From Azadirachta indica (taxonomy: Eukaryota; Streptophyta; Magnoliopsida; Sapindales; Meliaceae), in NCBI GenBank assembly GCA_022749755.1, contig CM040450.1:10934913-10998912 (forward strand): DNA of 64,000 nt, written 5' to 3'. Shown here in pieces: positions 12,303-22,240 of this stretch. The notes beneath the pieces are model-generated. The model saw only the letters and a list, made by a program, of their open reading frames with translations, searched no databases and was not told the DNA's origin. The translations under genes were made by a program, and so were the position numbers. The first letter of the stretch is position 1, and each line of letters starts with the position of its first letter.

Positions 12303-13602
12303 AAAAATTGACATATATTCCTCTAATAATTGAAAAAAATAAACACATAATCTCATGATGTTTGAAAAAAATAAAAATGCTCCCTTCAATTTTGGACAAA
12401 TGAACAGATATATCATTGAGTTTTATTTCTGTCAGCTAACTAATTAAATTTAAATATTATTTATATCCCTAAACTTTTAAATATTATTAACCTAAAATAA
12501 ATTATGTTAATTATAACAATTTAATCTTCATTTTAGTATTTCTTGCGATATATTTTTTTAATTATAATAATTTAATCTTTATTTTAATATTTTTCATAAT
12601 ATATTAAATATTAAATAATTTTAATTTATTATTTCAAAAATCATTAAAAAAATATTTTTATTAAAAAAATTTTAACAATAAATTGGATCAAACTCATACA
12701 CTAAAATAATTTTAATTTTTTCTTCTACTTTTTCAATAATAATTTAATATTTAATTATCAAAAAAATTTAAATAAAATATTTTTTAACGTTTTATTTTTA
12801 TATATATTATATCTATTTAAAAAAATAATGTTAAATTTATTATATTTTCTTTAAAAAATTATGAAAAAGAAATAAAAAATAAAAAAATAAATGCATTTTA
12901 CATATATATATGTATATGTATATTCTCTTCTTTTCTTTACATTTTAATTAAATTAAAGTTTATCATTAACAATAATGTAAAATATATTTAATTATTAATT
13001 CTATTAACAAATGACATTAAATTATCTTATTCTTTTATATTTTTACTTATATGTTCATAATAAATATAATGAACTCAATATAATCTTTTAAATAAATATA
13101 ATGAATATAAAAATAAAATATTAAAAAATATTTTCATAATTTTTTTAACAATTAAATATCAAATTATTATTAAGAAAGTAAAATAATAGGGTTAAAAATA
13201 TTAGCATATAGGTTTGGTCTACCTTATTATTAGTTTTTTTTTTTATAATAATTTTTTAAAACTTTTTATTGATATAATAAATTAAAAAATATTTAGCCTT
13301 AATATATTATAAAAAATATTAAATATGAACTAAATTATTATAATTAAAAAAATGTATTATAAAAAAAAATATTAAAAGAGGGACTAAATGATTATAATTA
13401 AAATAATTATTTTTTGATTAATAGTTATTTAAAAAATTAGAGATATAAATTATATTAATATAATTATCAATTAACAAAAATAAAAGTTGAAGAAGTATGT
13501 ATCTATTTGTTCAAACTTGAACAAATATTTATTATTTTTTTAAACATTAAAGAAATATGTGTTTAATTTTCAAATATTAGGGAGTATATGTCAATTTTTT
13601 CA
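12303..13602. mobile_element. Long foldback element (about 1.3 kb, arms about 520 bp)
   Basis: The left arm (12303-12825) is similar to the reverse complement of the right arm (13085-13602), with a spacer of about 260 bp. Matching landmarks are AAATTGACATATATTCC at the left end against its inverted partner near 13590, TAATAATTTAATATTTAATT against AATTAAATATCAAATTATTATTA, and the TTATTTTTATATATATTATAT inner end. No ORF. Structure fits a foldback or long-TIR non-autonomous transposon. Confidence 0.65.
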
Positions 13603-14120
13603 AAATTAATTAATAATTAAATAGATAGTATTATAAAATTTTAAAAAATATTAAAATATAAAAATAAAATATGTTAAGCAATTGACATGCGTACAACTCG
13701 CTTAATCCATTTAATAATTATGTTAAGTTATTATTTTTAATTTTAACATAATTATTAAATTAATTCAGATTACATTGATTTTAAATATTTTTAACTTTAT
13801 TTAATAGGAGACAAATATTATATATTAATTTAAATTAGCAATATTAACAAATAGTCCCTTAATTTTTAGTGTTTCACTACCTAATATTTTAAAGCTAAAA
13901 TATCATCAAAACGTAATTAAATTGTTTAAACTTTAGACAAAATTTAATGATGCTACTAAATTTGATTTTTTATATTTTAAATATTATATAAACATAAATT
14001 AACTCTACGCTAAGAACAAAAAATTTAAAATGTAAATCTTAACTGAAAATAACAAAGGTTTTTAATCATAAAAATGTCAACTTAATTAATAATATCAATA
14101 ATTAAACAGCAAAAAGAAAT
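13603..14120. other. Intergenic DNA, distal bZIP promoter
   Basis: Very AT-rich sequence between the foldback element and the G-box pair. I see no coding or structured feature in it. Confidence 0.3.
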
Positions 14121-14126
14121 CATTAA

Positions 14127-14190
14127 GGACACGTGTTAGCTTTAGAACAGCAGAGCGAGCGCTAGGAAGCCACATGTCGGACACGTGTCG
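14127..14190 (+). promoter_or_regulatory. Paired G-box/ABRE motifs upstream of the bZIP gene
   Basis: Two copies of GGACACGTGT, with CACGTG cores at 14130-14135 and 14182-14187, lie 52 bp apart. Perfect ACACGTGT is the abscisic-acid response element bound by ABF/ABI5-class bZIP proteins. They lie about 270-320 bp upstream of the likely start of the leader exon of an ABI5-like gene, which suggests ABA induction and possible autoregulation. The motifs are directly visible; the function is inferred. Confidence 0.6.
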
Positions 14191-14439
14191 AGAAAATTAA
14201 GCCCATACCTTTTGGCAGAGGAATACTAAATTTTATTAAGAATTGTGTTAATTGATGGAATTGACTGCACGCTACCTTTGGGTCCCACATCGCCAGTAAG
14301 TTAATAATCTGCTCAGAAAATTCAAGGCCTCCGTTAGAACTCAAATACAATAGCCACTGTTGCATCATTTTAAAAATAAAGAAAATTTAAAATATATAAA
14401 TAATAATAATTTATATAAAAAACTAAATCACTTTCTTTG

Positions 14440-15875
14440 GAATCGTTTCTTCTCAATCTCGTTTCTGCTATAAGGCAGCTTACCTGAATCGATAAGCTCC
14501 TTAATGTTTGCTTTAGATCTGCGCTAGAGAGAAAAGCACTTCTTGCTTTAAAGCACTTTCAGTTATAATTCTTTCTTGTTAATCCTCAGCCTAGCTCTTC
14601 GAATTCGGTTCAATACATCTCCAGGTATCTTCTGTTCTTCCAGTTTTGTATGCGATTGTATTCAATGAATATATCGAATGTTTTCTTTTTCATAATTTTC
14701 CATGAACTGCGAGTGACCTGATGCATGTCGACTATTTTGGTTTCTTTTTTTTTTTTTTTTCATAAAAAATTAGTTAGACGGCATCATGATGTGTAGAAAA
14801 CGTTTTCTGAAAACAGTTAGTTGGTTTTGAAAAAGTAGGAATCAAACAGATTGGAAAATTTCTTTATGATAGAGCATGGAAATGGTTGTTTTTTTGAAGC
14901 AATAATAGGTTTCCGATAACGGAAACATTTTCTTTGCTTTCGCTTTCTAATCCGTCTCTACCTAACATTCCTGTTTTTGGAAATACTTTAATTATTATAT
15001 TAAATATTACAGATTTGACGTTTCTTGTGGCAAATCTAGGGTTTTGTTAACTGTATAAACTATTTTTATTATTTGCAATTTATTACAATATGATATTTAA
15101 AATTATAAGGTTTTTTTTAGTACATTATACTAAAATTTTACTGAGAATTTAGATAATCATTTGCCACGTAGACCAAGGCCTGGGTGATAATTGTAATTAT
15201 AAGTTTAATTTGATGTTTTAAATTATGAAAATATCCTATTAATTAATTATAATATTGTAATAATTTTAAGATTTAATTAAAATTAATTAATAAAAAAATT
15301 ATCTAATAATCATGTGTCGTTTTCACGGGTGCGACCAAGGAGTTATGGTGATCCATGCCGTACGTACAGTTGTGCCGTTTATCATGTAATGATGATTAAA
15401 AAAAATTTGATTGCTCTAAATTATGAATTATTTGGATAATAGTATTTTCATTCTTAAATTTTTTAAAAATAATAAATATGGAAATAATTTTCTTTTTTTT
15501 TATTTATAATTTTATTCCTAATTAGGAGACTTGCGTGAATTAAGAAGTCACTGAAGTTTCCAGGTGAAGCTTTCAAGTTGGGGACTGATTTGCTAAATTT
15601 ATTCAAATATGTGCTAATTTGTTATTTCAAAAACGTAGAGGACGTTAAGAAAAGGTTGGACCCCACGTGTGATATTCATTTGGGTAGGTGTGTCATTCAG
15701 TTACAAAATGACACGGGTGGTGACGATAAGCTGCATAAATTTTCTTGTTTATTCCTCAAATTGCGTCTCTTTCTATTGAATTAACACTCAAGACACTCTC
15801 TTTATTGCTTGTTTTTGTACCGCGTTGAAAATACGGCACTGCCTGGAAATAAATTTTGGAATTTGCAGAGCAGAA
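14440..15875 (+). other. Inferred 5' leader exon and leader intron of the bZIP gene
   Basis: Composition changes at about 14440. A leader exon probably ends at CATCTCCAG followed by GTATCTTC (donor at 14624), and an acceptor ATTTGCAG at 15861-15868 lies 7 bp before the start codon. The intervening sequence of about 1.25 kb is intron-like (T-rich, no long ORF) and contains a further G-box CACGTG at 15664-15669. A leader intron is common in ABI5/ABF genes. Alternative acceptors such as TTTCCAG near 15562 are possible. Confidence 0.45.
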
Positions 15876-17501
15876 ATGGTGATTCCGGAAGCCGAAACGC
15901 TATCTCAAGGCGAGGTGGAACCGGCAGTACATTCAGAACAGCAGCAGAAGAACCATTTGTTCTCTTCACTGGGAAGACAATCTTCGATTTACGCACTCAC
16001 CCTCGATGAGTTTCAGCACACGCTATCTGAGAGCGGCAAGAACTTCGGGTCCATGAACATGGATGAATTCCTCACCAGCATCTGGAACGCAGAAGAAAAT
16101 CAAGCCATTAACTCCACCACCAACGTTAATAGCAGCAATGCTATGACCAATCACCAAACACAACTTACTTTAAATGATGCATCGAGTCATAGAGGTATAG
16201 TCAAGCAACCGAGCTTGGCTAGGCAAAGCTCGCTTACCCTCCCGGCGCCGTTGTGTAGGAAGACTGTTGACGAAGTTTGGTCTGAAATACACGAGCAAGA
16301 TCAGCAGCAGAATAATAACAGTAATCAGAGCCACGGTAATAATGCGCAGAATCTGGAAACGACGCAACGGCAACCCACTTTTGGGGAGATGACATTGGAG
16401 GATTTCTTGATTAAAGCTGGGATAGTGAGAGAGCAGCAACACACATCAGCAGCACAGCCTACGCAACCTCAGCAGCATTTTGGGATGTATCCAACTAATA
16501 ACAACCCTGTGATGAGTCCTGCTTTTGGTAGGCCTCTTATGGGAATGACTGGGATTAGTGGTGGCGGCAGAAACACTGCCGGCATCGGTACTACATTTCA
16601 ACAGATGCCTCCAGGTTGCAGCGTTGTTGGAACAGAATCATCAACGTACATTGGAAGTGAGAAAAGAAACGGCGGATATTCAGTTACGCAGCTGCAGCAG
16701 CAGCCACCGCCTGCACAGCAAGTTATTTATAGTGGGAGAGTAGGGAATGGAGGTGGATATGCATCGGGACAGATAGGGGTGGTGTCGTCGATGAGTCCGG
16801 TGTCGTCAGAAGCAATGTGCAACAATCAGCAGGTTGATAGTTCAGGGAGTCAATATGGAATGGATCAAATGGGTAGCATAAGAAAGAAGAGGATAATAGA
16901 TGGACCAGTGGAGAAGGTTGTGGAGAGGAGGCAAAGGAGGATGATAAAGAATAGGGAGTCTGCTGCAAGGTCTAGAGCTAGAAAACAGGTAAAACATTGT
17001 ACAAATACAATTATAATTCATTATAAGGTACACTATCTGTTGAAGTAATTAAATGCATAGTAACATAGGGTTGTAACCAAGTTTCTTTTGCCTATGCAGG
17101 CATACACTGTTGAGCTAGAAGCAGAACTGAACCAACTAAAGGAAGAGAACAATCACCTTAAGCAGGATCTGGTAACAATAATCCTCTTCTTGTTATGTAC
17201 AGCTCGCTCAACTGGCTTTATGATTTACGACAACTAACTTTACTTTCATTGTTTTTGTACTTGGAACAGGGTGAGATTGAGAGGAAGAGAAAGCAACAGG
17301 TATTTTCTACATCTATATATAAACCGATTCCATGAACTGAATTTATCATCGAACTGACTACGTAGAGGCGTCGATTATATATAAGATTTTCTTGATTTTT
17401 CGCAGTATTTTGAGGATTTAAAAATGAAAGCTTATACAAAGGCTCAAAAAGCTAAAGAGAAACTGAGAATAATGAGGAGGAATTTGAGTTGCCCATTGTA
17501 G
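15876..17501 (+). CDS. ABI5: ABI5-like group A bZIP transcription factor
   Basis: Exons 15876-16988, 17100-17171, 17270-17299 and 17406-17501 join in phase to 436 residues, close to the 442 of Arabidopsis ABI5. N-terminal conserved regions are visible in order: SLGRQSSIYALTLDEFQHTL, SMNMDEFLTSIW, LCRKTVDEVWSEI and TFGEMTLEDFLIKAG, each with casein/SnRK2-type serine contexts (RQSS). The basic region has the invariant Asn359 and Arg367 (NRESAARSR), and Leu377, Leu384 and Leu391 follow at the exact heptad spacing, with Ile398 next. The C-terminus RRNLSCPL is the ABI5/DPBF tail. The middle is rich in Gln and Asn. It should bind ABREs in the nucleus and mediate ABA responses in seeds and seedlings. 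The start is the first ATG after the leader acceptor. A DPBF paralogue rather than the strict ABI5 orthologue is possible. Confidence 0.9.
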
Positions 17502-18160
17502 AGCAAAGTTTCATATATACGATAAGGCATTGCTCTGTATTTCATTTCATTTCATTTGTTTGCGTATTTAATTTATTTAGTTTGTTTTTCATTTCATTTG
17601 ATTGGTAAAATGATATGCAGAATGTTGGAAGCATTGATTGTGAAAGCTCTGATAATTAAAGCTAAGGAGAAATTGGCGAGGGTGAGTACGTATCAAAAAT
17701 TAATAGTACTGCTTCTTCTTCTTCTTTGTCTATGTCTTCTGAAGTTTGATCAGTTGTTCGTGATAAAGAAATTTGTAGGCATAATCCGTTGGTCCATGAT
17801 CTAAGATGATCGGAGAACTCTGTCTCAAAACTATGATTTCAAATAGTATGTGTAAATGATAAAATATTATACACATATAACTTACGTTATGTAAGTTGTG
17901 CTTGCTCTAATATTAATCGTACTTGTATTGTATGTACTTTTATATCTCAATTTTTTTTTTTCTAAACAAGTTGGGAAACTTTTTTGGGGATTACTACTCT
18001 AGCATTTGAAAATTTTTGCTCACAAAAAGTTTGATTTATATTTATAATATTGAATTTATAATCTAAAGCATATGTTTTTCATATATTAATTATTAAAATG
18101 TAGATCTCAATATATGCTTGTTCAACCTTAATTTTTTTAGTTTTTATTTTCTATTATTAT
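17502..18160 (+). other. bZIP 3' flank with a possible terminal-exon echo
   Basis: Probably contains the 3' UTR. At about 17618-17690, after an AG acceptor-like site, one frame encodes a Lys/Ala-rich stretch ending KAKEKLARV, which resembles the real last exon (KAKEKLRIM). It is out of phase with exon 3 and runs into no conserved ending, so it may be a decayed exon duplicate or chance. Confidence 0.3.
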
Positions 18161-18166
18161 TTGATA

Positions 18167-18325
18167 TTTAATATTTTTATCTCGTAAAAATTATGATCAT
18201 AAAATTTATTTATTGATCCATTCAATTAATAAATAAAATAATTATTAAGTTGTCGATATTGGATATTTTATTTTTTTTTAAATTTTAGTTATTAAATAAA
18301 AATTTTTGTATAAAATTAAGGGAGT
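18167..18325. repeat. Direct repeat copy 1 (about 155 bp)
   Basis: Shares ATCTCGTAAAA, AATTATTAAGTTGTC, ATATTGGAT and TTTTTGTATAAAATTAA, in the same order and orientation, with 19317-19465. The copies are about 1.15 kb apart. No ORF lies in or between them. They could be the two ends of a small element or a dispersed repeat inserted twice. Confidence 0.5.
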
Positions 18326-19316
18326 AATTTTATTTTTCTCTTTAATATTTTAAGAATTTATTTTGATAAATATATTTTACATATTAAATAAAAAAATTTA
18401 ACTTTATTAAAAATTATCACTTAATTTTAAATTATATTTTTTTAATTAAGTCTCTTGATAAACTTATGTTATTTTTTACTCGTTAGTTATTAATATTTTT
18501 TTAATTTAACCTAAAATTTATAAATTATTATATTACTCTTACATGTTAGCTCTTATCTTTATAATAAAAAAATGAAATTATAATTTTATAAATTTGAATT
18601 AATAAAAAATAATTTTTTTCCTTATCTTCTTCTGTTTATTTTTTTCCTTCTTCTTTCATTGTTTTTTTTTTGATTTTTTTATTTAGAACAAATTGAAATT
18701 ACAATTAGACTTTGTTTATAGAGAGAAGATTTCTTAATTTTAGTTTTTTTGGTTAGTTTTAGTTATTTGATTTAATTGTTAAGATTATAAATCTATTTGT
18801 ATTTATAAGATTATGAAATCAGTTTGGTTTGAATAAATTAATTCTATTATGTAATAATTTTTTTGTTTAAATTAAGAATATTAAATAATTAATTTTAATT
18901 TTATTGTAATTTCTTTTTACATAAAAGAAGAGGAGAGAAAAGATGGAGAATAAAAAGAAGCAAGAGACGAAAGAAATCAAGAAAGAAGAAGAAGAAAAAA
19001 TATAAAATTAATTAATTAATTTTTTTAAAAAATATAACTTTTATCTTTTTAGTTGTTAAAAATAAAAATGAGAGTTAATATGTGAAAGTTATATCATGAT
19101 TTTATATAAATTTTAAGATTGAATTGAAATTTATTAGAACTAGGTGAGGTACATTGAAAATTATTTTACCTCATTAACAGTTAAAAAATAATAGAAGTTT
19201 GATCACGGGACCTAAACAATTTGAATTTAAGTGATGATTTTCAATAAAATTAAGATTTTTTATGAAATATGATTATTTTTGAAAAGTTAAAGACTAAAAT
19301 AAAATATTCAAATGTT

Positions 19317-19465
19317 AATATTTTATCTCGTAAAAGTTGTGATTTATTAATCAATTCAATTTAATAAACGAGGTAATTATTAAGTTGTCAATATTGGATG
19401 TCTTATTTTTTATTTTTAAATTTTAGTTATCAACTAAAAGTTTTTGTATAAAATTAAAGTAAAAA
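19317..19465. repeat. Direct repeat copy 2
   Basis: Second copy of the sequence at 18167-18325, in the same orientation with scattered substitutions and short indels. The sequence between the two copies (18326-19316) is AT-rich and non-coding. Confidence 0.5.
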
Positions 19466-19526
19466 AATTAATTATTGTGCATATTTTTCTATAGTTCTTT
19501 TATTTATATATGAATAAAAGATTTAT

Positions 19527-20021
19527 AAGTTCTTAAGATTTAGCCTACTAAACTAATTAGTTTTAATAATTTTAAAAATACCTATAAAAGTTTTAATTTA
19601 TTTTAAAAAACAAATATACTTCTACATAATAATAATTATTTATTGAAAATAATTATTAAACTTTTAACATTTGATCAAATATAAAATATTTATGTAAAAT
19701 ATACCAATAAATTTAAATAATAATATTATTTTATAGCACTTCAATACTATAATATTTTATTAATTATAACTTTATGTATTTTATAGATAATATATTTTAT
19801 TTTTATTATGTTTTATATTATATGCATAACTATTTAATTATCAATATGTTATAAAATAATACTCATAATTCTTTATTTACTTTTAATTAAGAATTTAAAA
19901 ATAATTTCTTCTGATACATATATTTAAATAAAGGTATGTTCGTTATTTTAAAATAAATTAGGACATTTATTAATATTTTTAAAATTATTGACGGCTAAAC
20001 TTTGGATGCCCTTAAGTTCTT
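19527..20021. mobile_element. Small foldback element
   Basis: The left end reads AAGTTCTTAAGATTTAGCC and then AATAATTTTAAAAATA...TAATTTATTTTAAAA; the reverse complement of the right end gives AGAACTTAAGGGCATCC...AATAATTTTAAAAATA...TAATTTATTTTAAAA. Inverted arms of roughly 90-100 bp therefore enclose about 300 bp of non-coding AT-rich sequence. It is probably a MITE; the family is not determined. Confidence 0.5.
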
Positions 20022-20754
20022 TTTCCTATACCTTATATTTAGTCACGAGTAATTATTAAAATATTATGAAAATAGTAAGAGCAATATTCAGATGCCAATT
20101 TGCTAAAATATTATGATTGATCTTGATTTATGAGACAAATAGTTCAAAAAAGCTTTGAAAAAGAGTTAAATTGAATGCATATTGTATACAAATTCATTTT
20201 GTGTCTCTAGCTATAATTCAAAAACTTTACGATTAATTGAAAAGGATTAAATAATAAACACAAATGATATGATTAATTGTTAGAAAAATTTATGGTAAAT
20301 TAGTTGTTGATGTCTAGGCAATGTCAGATTAGACTTGATCATAGTTTCCGATTTTTGATAAATTTTTAATATAATATTACTAAATTGTATATATAATATT
20401 TAAAAAAAAAAGAGAAGTATTGAAATTTGTTCAAAATAAGATGCCAAGATTTCCAGTCATTTTCTTATCATTAATTTCACATAATTTAATGTTTAGGGAA
20501 TGGGTTTGAATTTTACAAATGATAAGGTTCCTTCTATCTTACATGAAGGTAAATATCATCTCATAACGTGGGCCATCATAATATCGATTATCTAAATTCT
20601 TAGTTTCATTTTAATTGTTATATGACATTATTGTTTAAAAGAAAAAGATGTTAGAAGTTTAAAGAACCTAATCTCTTAAAATTTTAATATAATTTTTTGT
20701 CAATATTTATATTTTAATAACTAATCTAAATATATAAATAAAATTTATTAGGAT
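20022..20754. other. Intergenic DNA
   Basis: AT-rich spacer between the small foldback element and MITE-A copy 4. I see no ORF, RNA or repeat in it. Confidence 0.3.
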
Positions 20755-21119
20755 AATTGTTTGTTTTAGGGAATATTTTATTTTTTTGCTTAGATGACTG
20801 AAATATGAATTTGGCTGAAATTTGAATTTAATTGATATGTTTACTTTTTTTTTTTTTTTATCTTAAACGTTTAATTTTTTGTTTTTATAAAAATAAAAAA
20901 CTATATTAACATATATGCCTTAAAAAATTTAAAACTAATATATTAAGTTGTTAATATATATAAGTGTTACGTAATAAAGTAAAAGTATTTTTAACAAATA
21001 AAATATTTGATTTATTTAGATATTTGATTATATAAATTTAAATTTAAATTTAATTTAATTACATTCAAACATTTTTAACAAGTTTTTAAATATAGGTTAA
21101 AAAAATAAATAACTCTTAA
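20755..21119 (+). mobile_element. MITE-A copy 4, short form
   Basis: Shares with MITE-A the blocks TTTGAATTTAATTGATATGTTTACTTTTTT, ACTATATTAACATATATGCC and ACATTCAAACATTTTTAACAAG, in the same order as copies 2 and 3. It is about 365 bp long and lacks the middle of the long copies. No coding capacity. Confidence 0.55.
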
Positions 21120-22240
21120 ACATGATTTAAATAAAATTATTTAAACTTAAATTTAAAAAAAAAGCCTTTACTTAAATTATTCTAGTTTATTAAAAATAAG
21201 AATAATTTTAGTTCCATCAAACTCACTTCAAGACTTTGATGTCATATAAAGTTGTAACACCATACCTTTTGAATTAAAAATTCAAACTCAATGCTCGTTT
21301 AATTTTGATTTGGAAACCTAGTTGCATACTCAAAATTACAATATATATCATACTTCTTGGGCATTAAAATTTTAGAGGAGTGGTGAATATGACTTGTCGA
21401 ATTTAAAATATAGTGACATATATTTACCATACACATAACTTGATCAATACTAAAAATAATTTAGAGTGTTTCATTAATATTATCATTTTTCTTAGAATTT
21501 GTACATCAATAAATAAATTTTTTGCACGCAACATTGTGAATGAGAATTTTTTTATCCGCATCAATGAAATCAAATTTTTATCATAATTTATAATATTATA
21601 TTATATATAATACCATCCATCTCTACAACAATCAAAAAATAAAAAAGAATTAGTTTTTATATTCAATAAAAATGACTAAAAATTTCTTGTTAGTGTTAAA
21701 AAATAAACACGTTTAATCACCTAAATTAGTTAATTTAGCTACATTAATTTAAAATATGTATCTAATAAACTTTTGATCCTTATTAAAGAATAAAGTGGGC
21801 AAATTTCTCTTATACAATTAAGTCTTGCTTATTATAATAGTAAAATATAGTAATGCAACATTAAAGAATATTACAACTATTGTAGTAGGGAATAAGGACC
21901 TATTTGATACAAATAAAAATATATTTTATATTTATGAAAACTTAAACAATTAGGAACCTGGGTGTTATTATTTCATTTCTTATTTGTCGTCGGTATGATA
22001 TGCCAAAAGAACGCAGACACGCCATTGGGCCACGTAATCGCGTATATTTCTTTGGCGTAAAGAAGTCTCTAGAAGAACCAACACTTTCATCGCAACGCAC
22101 CGTTTTGACTATTTTGGAGCGTTGGCGTCGCGATAAAATGGCGTCGGCTGTTTAGGCCTTCGAGCAATTCATCTTCTTCTGTCCAAACGATAAAAGGAAA
22201 CAACGAGGAAGTAAAGTTGCGGGCATTTCGGATATGATTA
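21120..22240. other. Intergenic DNA and promoter of the IscA-like gene
   Basis: AT-rich and featureless to about 21960. The last 280 bp are clearly less AT-rich and contain a site II element TGGGCC at 22026-22031, within CATTGGGCCACGT, a motif enriched in promoters of mitochondrial and housekeeping genes. No TATA box is obvious, which fits a housekeeping promoter. Confidence 0.5.

Noticed and set aside
16170..17033. Minus-strand ORFs over the bZIP gene
   Set aside because: Shadows of a Gln/Ser-rich coding exon; low-complexity translations and no motif.
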